From Enteractinococcus helveticum (GTDB taxonomy: Bacteria > Actinomycetota > Actinomycetes > Actinomycetales > Micrococcaceae): a DNA stretch of 30,697 bases. The DNA lies in NCBI RefSeq assembly GCF_020742345.1, contig NZ_DYXC01000117.1:1-30697 (forward strand), written 5' to 3'. Position numbers and translations under genes: made by a program. The notes under the pieces are model-generated. The model had not been told where the DNA came from. It ran no database searches and was given only the letters and a program-made list of their open reading frames with translations. Positions 24,266 to 30,697 of this stretch are shown here, one piece after another; the first letter of the stretch is position 1, and each line of letters starts with the position of its first letter.

Positions 24266-25245
24266 CGATCCCGAAAATCGGTAGCCGTCATGCGCGGCCC
24301 GAAACGCGAAAAGCGGATCCCCGAGGCATACATCAGCCTGACAATGCGCTGTCGATGACCAGCCCAGGGCTCAAGAAGCTCCAACATCCCGGCGTCATCG
24401 GTGCGTTTACCCGTCAGTGCTTCGCCGACATGGTGGGCTAAGTGATAGTCACCAACCGCCACGTAATCGGCTGCCCCGTGGGTCCGCTGAAGTGTTTCTG
24501 CCACCGTCCACGGCCCAATACCGGGCAGTGAATTCAACCCTTTCGCAATATCTACAAGCGGCTTATTCGCCAATCGATGCAGTGCGCTGGCACGGGAAGC
24601 CACAGTCTTCAAAGTGCGTGCCATAAACGGTTGCACCCAGCCTGCATGCCATTGCCAGGAAGCGATATCCAAAATCGTCTCGGGCCGAGGAGCTAGCTTC
24701 GGTGCAGGGTCGCCGGCAGGGGAGGCCGACCCATACGTCTTGGCTAACCAACTCCAGGTTGCCCGCGCTTGGTGCTGTGTGACCTTTTGCTCCAGCACCA
24801 CGGTTAATAATTCATCCACGAGCTGTCCGGTAGCCATCAGACGCATGCCTGGATGACGACGTCGTGCAGCGACTATAGGTTTTGGCAAGAGCTTGGTAGT
24901 TTGCGCCAGCACCTTATCGAATGCTTCCCAACCTGCCAGTGCGGCCTCATCGACTCCGAGCAGTACCGGCATGCGTTGAACAACAGCCTGAATAGCGTCG
25001 TCATCACCATGAGCCCAGACGTGATACCTTATGGCACCAGGATGTAATGGCGAATTCGGGTGGACCATGGCGATGGTTACCGGACCGGTGGCTGCCGGTT
25101 GAAAGGATAACCAGCTGATCCCATTGATGGTTGCTGCAGTCGGGTCACCTTTGCCACGAATCAGCGGTGCCATATTGGCGGGGAGATCAACGGCAACACC
25201 CGGATGCAGAACATCAGAATAATCGGGTTCGCGCACGAAGTTCAT
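24262..25245 (-). CDS. AlkA-type DNA-3-methyladenine glycosylase (HhH-GPD)
   Basis: A base-excision DNA glycosylase of 327 residues. The helix-hairpin-helix LPGIGPWTVAETL is at 240-252, and the catalytic aspartate is D266 in VAVGDYHLAHHVG. The N-terminal part (residues 1-130) is unlike short HhH glycosylases and probably corresponds to the extra N-terminal domain of AlkA-like enzymes. It would remove alkylated bases such as 3-methyladenine. No Fe-S cluster loop (Cys ligands) is seen, which sets it apart from endonuclease III and MutY. ATG follows AGGAGG, about 12 bases away. It ends tail to tail with trxA. Confidence 0.88.
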   Translation of the reverse strand: MNFVREPDYSDVLHPGVAVDLPANMAPLIRGKGDPTAATINGISWLSFQPAATGPVTIAMVHPNSPLHPGAIRYHVWAHGDDDAIQAVVQRMPVLLGVDEAALAGWEAFDKVLAQTTKLLPKPIVAARRRHPGMRLMATGQLVDELLTVVLEQKVTQHQARATWSWLAKTYGSASPAGDPAPKLAPRPETILDIASWQWHAGWVQPFMARTLKTVASRASALHRLANKPLVDIAKGLNSLPGIGPWTVAETLQRTHGAADYVAVGDYHLAHHVGEALTGKRTDDAGMLELLEPWAGHRQRIVRLMYASGIRFSRFGPRMTATDFRDR

Positions 25246-25302
25246 GGCGTTTTATAACCTCCTGACACACCGTGAAATCGCCGAGCAGGTAGCGTGGTGA
25301 TT

Positions 25303-26826
25303 ATGAGCCAAAATCAGCCTACGTCAGCGGCCCCCAAGTACGCAGAAACTATTCTGGACCTCATTGGCAATACGCCGTTGGTCAAACTCAACTCGATCGG
25401 ATCGGATCTAAAACCAACGATCCTGGTCAAGTGTGAATTTCTCAACCCTGGCGGATCCATTAAAGACCGCATTGCTCTAAAGATGATTGAACGGGCAGAA
25501 GCCGAAGGCAAACTCTCCAAGGGCGGAACGGTGGTCGAGCCTACCTCTGGCAACACGGGGGTTGGTTTGGCCATGGTGGCACAACAAAAAGGCTACCGGT
25601 CTGTGTTTGTTACGCCAAACAAGGTAGCCCAAGAAAAACGCGACGTGCTCAAAGCCTACGGCGCTGATGTTGTGGTATCAGAAACCTCGGTGGCCCCAGA
25701 GTCACCGAACTCCTACTACGGGATCGCCAATAAACTGGAAGAAGCCATCGACGGCGCATATCAGCCCAATCAGTTCTTTAACTCTGCGGCTCCTGAGTCG
25801 CACTATGAGACCACCGGTCCTGAAATTTGGAATGACACTGCCGGACAGGTTTCCCACGTGGTGATCGGCGCTGGCACCGGTGGCACCATGACGGGAACCG
25901 GCCGCTATTTGCAAGAAGTCTCAGCAGACCGCGAGTCTGGTCCGGTCAAAGTGGTGGTTGCTGATCCATCAGGTTCTGTCTACTCGGGTGGTTCCGGTCG
26001 TCCATACTTCGTTGAAGGTGTTGGCGAAGACATGTGGCCGGGCAACTATGATCCGAATGTGCCGGACTCGATCCACGAGATCACCGATGCCGAAGCCTTC
26101 CACTACACCCGCCGTCTGGCAGCAGAAGAAGGCATTCTGGCCGGCGGCTCATCGGGTATGGCACTTGCCGCTGCGGTGAAAGAAGCCCAGAACCTGTCTG
26201 AAGACGACCTGATGGTCGTTATCCTGCCGGATTCGGGGCGCGGGTATCTGGGCAAAATCTTTTCAGAAACCTGGATGCAAGAACACGGTTTCGACACTAA
26301 AGCGCCAGAACCTGTTGCCCCGCAGCGTATCGGCACTGCATACCGTGACGGCACGAGCCCGGTTGCACCGCTTCAAGAGACCGCACACGAACAGGTGGCC
26401 GGATTGGACGCCCAGATCGGTGAACTGTTAGCTGTCAAGGCAGAATGGCTGCCGGGTTCACTGCCTGAGGTCGTCATTGCAGAAATTGATGCCCCGGTTG
26501 CCGATGCCATCTCGACGATGAACCGCTACGGCATCGACGCCATTCCAGTGGTGGGCGGGGTCCAAGATCAGTACCGCATCGGTGAATTGCGTGGAGCAGT
26601 CACCGTCCAAGACCTGATGAATCAGCTGGCCGCCGGCATGATCACCGGCCAGACGTCGCTGGCCGAGATCGAACTGGTTGAACTGCCAATGGTCGGCTAC
26701 ATGACCTCGGTGGCTGAAGTGAAAGCCATTTTAGATGCCGCCCCGGCAGCCCTGGTGACCCGTGATGGAAACATCGCCGGCGTCGTCAGCTCTCACGATA
26801 TTCTGATGCACCTGCTCGCCAACTGA
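25303..26826 (+). CDS. cbs: Cystathionine beta-synthase
   Basis: A PLP enzyme that condenses homocysteine with serine to cystathionine, the first step of reverse transsulfuration. From the ATG at 25303 it has 507 residues. The N-terminal catalytic domain has the PLP lysine K54 in PGGSIKDR, the phosphate-binding SGNTG near 82-86 and GAGTGGTMTGTG later. A linker is followed by two CBS modules (about 370-505), as in actinobacterial and eukaryotic enzymes. GTG codons at 25294 and 25297 are possible starts; AGGT upstream does not settle it. It is followed by the gamma-synthase gene after 20 bases. Cysteine synthase is unlikely, given the CBS modules and the next gene. Confidence 0.92.
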   Translation: MSQNQPTSAAPKYAETILDLIGNTPLVKLNSIGSDLKPTILVKCEFLNPGGSIKDRIALKMIERAEAEGKLSKGGTVVEPTSGNTGVGLAMVAQQKGYRSVFVTPNKVAQEKRDVLKAYGADVVVSETSVAPESPNSYYGIANKLEEAIDGAYQPNQFFNSAAPESHYETTGPEIWNDTAGQVSHVVIGAGTGGTMTGTGRYLQEVSADRESGPVKVVVADPSGSVYSGGSGRPYFVEGVGEDMWPGNYDPNVPDSIHEITDAEAFHYTRRLAAEEGILAGGSSGMALAAAVKEAQNLSEDDLMVVILPDSGRGYLGKIFSETWMQEHGFDTKAPEPVAPQRIGTAYRDGTSPVAPLQETAHEQVAGLDAQIGELLAVKAEWLPGSLPEVVIAEIDAPVADAISTMNRYGIDAIPVVGGVQDQYRIGELRGAVTVQDLMNQLAAGMITGQTSLAEIELVELPMVGYMTSVAEVKAILDAAPAALVTRDGNIAGVVSSHDILMHLLAN

Positions 26827-26846
26827 TAGCCCAGGAGAACACTTCC

Positions 26847-28025
26847 ATGACGTTTATTGATAAACACACCTCCGGATTCAACACCCGGGCCGTACACGCC
26901 GGTCAGGAACTTGACCCGGTCTACGGCGCTGTTGTGCCACCTATCCACCTGTCGTCGACCTACGCGCCGGAAGCCATTGGCAAACTACGCAAGGGTTACG
27001 ACTACGGGCGCGGCACCAACCCAACCCGAGATGCACTGCAAGCACAGATCGCGGGGCTAGAAACCGGGAACGCTGACACCGGATACGCCTACACCTTCTC
27101 ATCCGGGCTGGCTTCGGAAACCGCGTTACTGATGGCAACCTGCAAACCTGGTGACCGGGTGGTTGTTGGCAACGACGTCTACGGTGGGACCTACCGTTTG
27201 CTTGATAAGGTGCTGGGCCCCTGGGAACTGGAACACCACGTGGTGGACATGTCCAACCTCGATCAGGTGCGCGAAGCACTTGCATCAGCCAAAGCTCGTA
27301 TTCTGTGGGTTGAGACGCCAACGAACCCGATGATGAAGATTGCCGATATTGCAGCTTTGGCTGAATTAGCCAAAGAATATGACACTTTGTTGGTTGTCGA
27401 TAACACCTTTGCTACCCCGTACTTGCAGTTACCGCTACAACTGGGCGCCGACGTCGTCGTCCATTCGACCACCAAGTACATGGGCGGCCACTCCGATACG
27501 ATCGGTGGGGCAGTGGTGACAGAGAACGAAGAATTGGCCAATGCGATTAACTTCCAACAGTATGCTGCTGGTGCCTCGAATTCACCACTGGATTCCTATC
27601 TGGTGACCCGTGGCCTGAAGACCCTTGGCGTTCGCATGGACCGTCATGTGGCTAATGCCACTGCCATTGCCCAGTGGCTCACCGAACACCCCGGAGTGGA
27701 AAAAGTGCACTACCCGGGCTTAGAAGATCACCCTGGCCATGAGATTGCGAAAAAGCAGATGTCAGGTTTCGGTGGCATGGTCTCCGTGCAGTTCAAAGCG
27801 GGGGTGGAAGCAACCCGTAAAGTTGCGGAATCGACTCATGTTTTCCGTCTGGCCGAATCCCTTGGTGGCGTAGAGTCGCTGCTGAATTATCCAACCGCTA
27901 TGACGCACGCCTCAGTTGAAGGCACCGAGTTGGCGGTTCCAGGGAATTTAATCCGTCTTTCTGTCGGTATTGAAGACCTTGACGACCTCATCGGCGACCT
28001 CGAGCAGGCACTTCAGGGGCTGTAA
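26847..28025 (+). CDS. Cystathionine gamma-synthase/gamma-lyase
   Basis: A Cys/Met-metabolism PLP enzyme of 392 residues. The PLP lysine is K210 in STTKYMGGHSD; D185 in VVDNTF holds the pyridine nitrogen, and Y53 in YDYGRGTNPTRDALQ and Y112 are near the phosphate. It starts with ATG behind AGGAGA. With the beta-synthase upstream the enzyme likely works as a gamma-lyase making cysteine, though gamma-synthase activity on O-acyl-homoserine (metB) is common in the same family and cannot be excluded by eye. The gene pair ends with a strong terminator. Confidence 0.93.
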   Translation: MTFIDKHTSGFNTRAVHAGQELDPVYGAVVPPIHLSSTYAPEAIGKLRKGYDYGRGTNPTRDALQAQIAGLETGNADTGYAYTFSSGLASETALLMATCKPGDRVVVGNDVYGGTYRLLDKVLGPWELEHHVVDMSNLDQVREALASAKARILWVETPTNPMMKIADIAALAELAKEYDTLLVVDNTFATPYLQLPLQLGADVVVHSTTKYMGGHSDTIGGAVVTENEELANAINFQQYAAGASNSPLDSYLVTRGLKTLGVRMDRHVANATAIAQWLTEHPGVEKVHYPGLEDHPGHEIAKKQMSGFGGMVSVQFKAGVEATRKVAESTHVFRLAESLGGVESLLNYPTAMTHASVEGTELAVPGNLIRLSVGIEDLDDLIGDLEQALQGL

Positions 28026-28048
28026 ACGAAACCTCGATTATTGAAATT

Positions 28049-28100
28049 GCCGGATCTGGCTTAGAATGGGAGAGTTCAGCCAGATCCGGCTTCTTCCTTT
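28049..28100 (+). terminator. Strong intrinsic terminator after transsulfuration operon
   Basis: A perfect 13-bp stem GCCGGATCTGGCT/AGCCAGATCCGGC encloses a 16-base loop and is followed by TTCTTCCTTTT. It is 23 bases after the stop codon and separates the operon from the helicase leader. Confidence 0.9.
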
Positions 28101-28204
28101 TAACCTTCAACTCCAGTCAATGGGACTGTTGAGTGGACCGTAGCGTGCAATGCAAGGAATATACCCGGATCCTTACATCACCTTACGAAATCTAGGAAGT
28201 CTTT
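28101..28204 (+). promoter_or_regulatory. Helicase gene leader region
   Basis: About 100 bases lie between the terminator and the TTG start. They include a hairpin-like CAGTC-AATGG-GACTG (28113-28127) and AGGAAG just before the start. Cold-shock helicases often have structured leaders, but no clear cold-box motif is visible. Confidence 0.25.
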
Positions 28205-30010
28205 TTGACCGAACAATCTTCGCTGCCCGAAACTGAAATTACTTTTGAATCTCTCAATCTTGCCGATCCGATCACCAAAGCTTTGGAAGGTCTCGGCTAC
28301 GAGAAACCATCACCTATCCAGGCACGCACTATCCCACTTCTGCTAGAAGGCCGCGACGTGGTAGGTCTGGCCCAAACCGGTACTGGTAAAACTGCGGCCT
28401 TCGCACTGCCAGTGCTGTCCAACTTGGCCGAGGCTGATCAACGCTATGACAGCCCACAAGCCCTGGTGCTGGCACCAACTCGTGAACTGGCCCTGCAGGT
28501 AGCAGAAGCCTTCACCTCATATGCCGAAAACATTCCATCCGTGTCCGTTGTTCCGGTCTACGGTGGCTCCTCCTATGGGCCACAGCTTGCCGGCCTGCGT
28601 CGTGGTGCAACCATCGTGGTCGGTACCCCAGGTCGCGTTATCGACCACCTGGAACGCGGTTCCCTGGATCTATCCGACCTGAAATATCTCGTGTTGGACG
28701 AAGCCGACGAAATGCTGCGCATGGGCTTTGCCGAAGACGTCGATCGTATCCTGTCGCAAGCTCCCGAAGGAAAGCAGACCGCACTGTTTTCGGCTACCAT
28801 GCCGCGCGCGATTCAGCGCATCACCGGTGATTATCTCAACGATCCAGCACAGGTCGAGGTCGCTGGACAGTCAAAACCAGCCCAGAACATCCGTCAGCGG
28901 TACTTACAGGTTGCACAGCCATGGAAACTTGAAGCCATGACCCGCCTGCTGGAAACCGAAGATACCGACGGCATCATCACCTTCGTTCGCACCCGAAACA
29001 TGGTCGAAGAACTCACCTCAAAACTGATCGCTCGGGGTTTCGCTGCGGCTGCGATTTCTGGTGATATTCCTCAGAACCTGCGTGAAAAAACTGTTGATGA
29101 TCTACGTGCTGGTCGTATCGACATTCTGGTTGCCACCGATGTGGCCGCACGAGGTCTTGACGTCGAACGCATCAGCCACGTGATCAACTACGACATTCCC
29201 CACGACACCTCGTCCTATGTGCATCGTATTGGTCGTACCGGACGCGCTGGTCGCCAGGGTGACGCGATCCTGTTGATGACTCCTCGCGAGCGCTACCTGC
29301 TACGTTCCATCGAAAAGGCAACCAAACAATCGGTTGAGGAAATGCAGTTGCCATCCTTGGATGAAGTCAATGCTTCACGTCGGGCTGCTTTCGCCGAAGA
29401 AATCACCAAAACGATCTCGACTCACGCGGAATCATCCGAATTATCGGTGTACCGGGATCTGATTGCTCACTACATTGAAGAACACAATGTGGCAGCTGTG
29501 GACATTGCTGCAGCCTTGGCCATGATGGCTCAGGATGGTCGTCCGTTGGAAGCGGACGAACCAGACTTGCCGCCAATGAATATGCGTGGCCGTCGTAAGG
29601 AACAGCAATCGGGCGAACGTCAACGGAGCAGCCGTCCGAAGCGTCCTTCCAAGGAAGGCCAGGCGACTTATTGGATCGCTGTTGGACATAAAGACCGTGT
29701 TGGCCCGGGCAACATTGTTGGCGCCATCGCGAACGAAGGCAACATCGACATCTCCGATATCGGTGATATCCAAATTCGGCCAACCTTCTCGTTGGTGGAA
29801 CTGCCCGAGGAGTTGTCTCACAAACAAGAAGAAGCCCTCAAGAACGCTATTGTGGGTGGCCGCAAACTGAACTTGCGTCTTGACCGCGGTGCACCGAAAT
29901 CCTTCGGCTCTCGCGGCTCGCACGGTGGCGGTTTTGACCCGTCGCAACGAGGCCAGAAGAAAAAACAACGCTGGTCAAAAGCCAAGAAACGTTCTGAGTT
30001 TAATAGCTAA
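28205..30010 (+). CDS. DEAD-box RNA helicase with DbpA-type RNA-binding domain
   Basis: A 601-residue ATP-dependent RNA helicase of the DeaD/CsdA kind. The Q-motif region (FESLNLADPITKALEGLGYEKPSPIQ) is near 14-39. Walker A AQTGTGKT is at 56-63, PTREL at 91-95, DEAD at 165-168, SAT at 196-198 and HRIGRTGRAG at 340-349. A DbpA RNA-recognition domain follows at about 485-555 (ATYWIAVGHKDRVGPGNIVGAI), and the tail is Arg/Lys/Gly-rich for RNA binding. Roles of this group are ribosome assembly, mRNA decay and cold adaptation. The start is TTG preceded by AGGAAG at six bases; no ATG nearby would keep the N-terminus. Confidence 0.94.
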   Translation: MTEQSSLPETEITFESLNLADPITKALEGLGYEKPSPIQARTIPLLLEGRDVVGLAQTGTGKTAAFALPVLSNLAEADQRYDSPQALVLAPTRELALQVAEAFTSYAENIPSVSVVPVYGGSSYGPQLAGLRRGATIVVGTPGRVIDHLERGSLDLSDLKYLVLDEADEMLRMGFAEDVDRILSQAPEGKQTALFSATMPRAIQRITGDYLNDPAQVEVAGQSKPAQNIRQRYLQVAQPWKLEAMTRLLETEDTDGIITFVRTRNMVEELTSKLIARGFAAAAISGDIPQNLREKTVDDLRAGRIDILVATDVAARGLDVERISHVINYDIPHDTSSYVHRIGRTGRAGRQGDAILLMTPRERYLLRSIEKATKQSVEEMQLPSLDEVNASRRAAFAEEITKTISTHAESSELSVYRDLIAHYIEEHNVAAVDIAAALAMMAQDGRPLEADEPDLPPMNMRGRRKEQQSGERQRSSRPKRPSKEGQATYWIAVGHKDRVGPGNIVGAIANEGNIDISDIGDIQIRPTFSLVELPEELSHKQEEALKNAIVGGRKLNLRLDRGAPKSFGSRGSHGGGFDPSQRGQKKKQRWSKAKKRSEFNS

Positions 30011-30053
30011 ATAGCGTAGACCGTGACGTTGGCCATAAACGAGTATTTCGATT

Positions 30054-30081
30054 TTGCCTTTTGATCATTTGTTGGTAAAGT
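30054..30081 (+). promoter_or_regulatory. Candidate promoter for tRNA-Thr
   Basis: TTGCCT (30054-30059) is followed after 16 bases by TAAAGT (30076-30081). The start would be near 30088, just before the mature tRNA. Confidence 0.5.
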
Positions 30082-30092
30082 CTTATCTCGTT

Positions 30093-30164
30093 GCCCCGAT
30101 AGCTCAGTGGTAGAGCGCCATCTTGGTAAGATGGAGGTCCCGGGATCGATTCCCGGTCGGGGCT
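30093..30164 (+). tRNA. tRNA-Thr (anticodon GGT)
   Basis: A 72-base cloverleaf. The acceptor GCCCCGA pairs with TCGGGGC (30157-30163), the D arm is AGCTCAGTGGTAGAGC, the anticodon arm CCATC-TTGGTAA-GATGG presents GGT, and the T arm is CCGGGATCGATTCCCGG. CCA is not encoded. Confidence 0.95.
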
Positions 30165-30174
30165 CTGATAACTA

Positions 30175-30202
30175 TAGCCTGCGAGCTCCGCAGGCTATTT
30201 TT
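30175..30202 (+). terminator. Intrinsic terminator after tRNA-Thr
   Basis: A 9-bp stem TAGCCTGCG/CGCAGGCTA with a five-base loop, followed by five Ts. It leaves only 23 bases before tRNA-Met. Confidence 0.82.
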
Positions 30203-30225
30203 ATCCAGAGTCAGATTTCTGATTT

Positions 30226-30299
30226 GGCTGTGTAGCTCAGTTGGTGAGAGCGCACGACTCATAATCGTGAGGTCGGCGGTTCGAATCCGCCCACAGCTA
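30226..30299 (+). tRNA. tRNA-Met, probably elongator (anticodon CAT)
   Basis: A 74-base cloverleaf. The anticodon arm CACGA-CTCATAA-TCGTG presents CAT, and the T arm is GGCGGTTCGAATCCGCC. The acceptor GGCTGTG pairs with CACAGCT, with a G-T pair at position 1-72, as in other actinobacterial elongator tRNA-Met. Against initiator: pair 1-72 is not unpaired C-A, and the anticodon stem lacks three consecutive G-C pairs. A tRNA-Ile2 (CAT modified to lysidine) is less likely but not excluded. CCA is not encoded. Confidence 0.9.
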
Positions 30300-30306
30300 C
30301 AAAAAA

Positions 30307-30345
30307 CCGCCCCATGACTAGGCAATATGCCAAATCATGGGGCGG
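30307..30345. terminator. Long hairpin after tRNA-Met, terminator for the minus strand
   Basis: An 11-bp stem CCGCCCCATGA/TCATGGGGCGG holds an inner GGC/GCC pair. Read on the minus strand it is followed by six Ts, so it is a strong stop for minus-strand transcripts; on the plus strand it is followed by CATCATTT, a weaker stop for tRNA-Met. Confidence 0.75.
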
Positions 30346-30402
30346 CATCATTTAATCAAAAACACCGAGTTTTTGGGTGTAGATGAAATCGATGGGGTAA
30401 GG

Positions 30403-30435
30403 CCCAAAATATGTGTATAGATTCCTGATTTTGGG
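30403..30435. other. Inverted repeat in the right-end intergenic region
   Basis: CCCAAAAT (30403-30410) and ATTTTGGG (30428-30435) form an eight-base perfect repeat around a 17-base loop. It lies between two hairpins, with no gene in the 150 bases from tRNA-Met to the terminator at 30447. Confidence 0.3.
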
Positions 30436-30446
30436 TGTTAAAACAA

Positions 30447-30480
30447 CCCGGAAACCAGTCTTGTGATCGTGGTTTCCGGG
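30447..30480 (-). terminator. Terminator of the right-edge minus-strand gene
   Basis: An 11-bp perfect stem CCCGGAAACCA/TGGTTTCCGGG encloses a 12-base loop. On the minus strand it is followed by TTGTTTT. It lies 18 bases after the stop of the partial gene. Confidence 0.85.
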
Positions 30481-30498
30481 CTGGTGTGGTTGGTGGGG

Positions 30499-30697
30499 TT
30501 AGTTACTTCTGCCGGCCCAGCCGTGTTGGATGCCGTTGCCGTCTTCCCAGCTGAAGTTGGTATCGAACAGCGCTGGGGTGACGGTATTGTTGGTGGTGGA
30601 GACGATCCGGGGTTTCTGGGTGGTTGCCCAGTGGTCTGGTGTGACAAGTTTCCATGGCTGCTGGGCGTTTTCCGTGCGCAAGTACAGCAGCCAGCTG
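30499..30697 (-). CDS. C-terminal end of an unrecognised protein (5' end outside window)
   Basis: The last 65 residues or so of a protein whose frame remains open to the window edge. The segment is rich in Thr, Asn and Trp (SWLLYLRTENAQQPW, DTNFSWEDGNGIQHGW), which suggests a surface or secreted domain, perhaps carbohydrate-related, but I recognise no family. The stop is TAA at 30499, followed by a clear terminator. A TTG at 30681 should not be taken as the start, since the frame continues upstream of it. Confidence 0.55.
   Translation of the reverse strand, partial: SWLLYLRTENAQQPWKLVTPDHWATTQKPRIVSTTNNTVTPALFDTNFSWEDGNGIQHGWAGRSN

Noticed and set aside
30104..30325. Minus-strand frame across tRNA-Thr and tRNA-Met
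   Set aside because: Antisense reading of two tRNAs, with no ribosome site or family; a similar frame exists on the plus strand at 30123-30317 for the same reason.
1..30697. CRISPR arrays, insertion sequences, phage or toxin-antitoxin modules
   Set aside because: No regularly spaced repeats, transposase or integrase frames, or clear toxin genes were seen; the repeats found are short terminator- or operator-sized.

Overview
The window looks like a chromosomal segment of a moderate-GC actinobacterium, probably Micrococcales and near Micrococcaceae. The signs are actinobacterial-type menaquinone genes, an FprA-type ferredoxin reductase, GTG and TTG starts at many genes, a tRNA-Thr/tRNA-Met pair typical of the phylum, and a dimethylglycine oxidase that closely resembles, from memory, the Arthrobacter enzyme. 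I saw no insertion sequences, phage genes or CRISPR arrays. The species assignment is inference.

Layout, left to right. (1) 1-7.7 kb is mostly housekeeping: a truncated ABC ATPase, an isochorismate synthase (menaquinone entry step) divergent from a long-chain polyprenyl diphosphate synthase (menaquinone side chain), a coupled pair of an unknown protein and a HIT-family protein, an FprA-like reductase followed by an HtpX-like membrane protease, and a YajQ-family protein followed by an unknown protein. (2) 7.8-8.0 kb holds tRNA-Tyr with its own promoter and terminator.

(3) 8.0-15.5 kb is the most interesting region. An IclR-type regulator is divergent from a dimethylglycine/sarcosine oxidase. 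Next come a formamidase with its FmdB zinc-ribbon partner on the opposite strand, a DUF488 protein coupled to a 49-residue zinc-ribbon-like protein, and a clear creatinase. Creatinase makes sarcosine plus urea. The oxidase can turn sarcosine into glycine and pass the methyl carbon to tetrahydrofolate. The oxidase and creatinase promoters share a 13-bp element, TTGCAWCTTACGC, about 20 bp downstream of good -10 boxes. At the oxidase it is half of a 24-bp near-palindrome. This suggests a creatine-utilisation regulon run by the adjacent IclR protein.

(4) 15.5-21.2 kb has a small lipoprotein and a four-gene oligopeptide-type ABC importer operon (binding protein, two permeases, fused double ATPase), all on the minus strand. 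(5) 21.3-25.2 kb has a DUF1648-type membrane protein, an MFS transporter, a thioredoxin with an extended C-terminus, and a convergent AlkA-type DNA glycosylase. (6) 25.3-28.1 kb is a reverse-transsulfuration operon, cystathionine beta-synthase then cystathionine gamma-synthase/lyase, closed by a strong terminator. (7) 28.2-30.0 kb is a DEAD-box RNA helicase with a DbpA-type RNA-binding domain. (8) The right edge has tRNA-Thr, tRNA-Met, several hairpins, and the 3' end of an unrecognised minus-strand gene.
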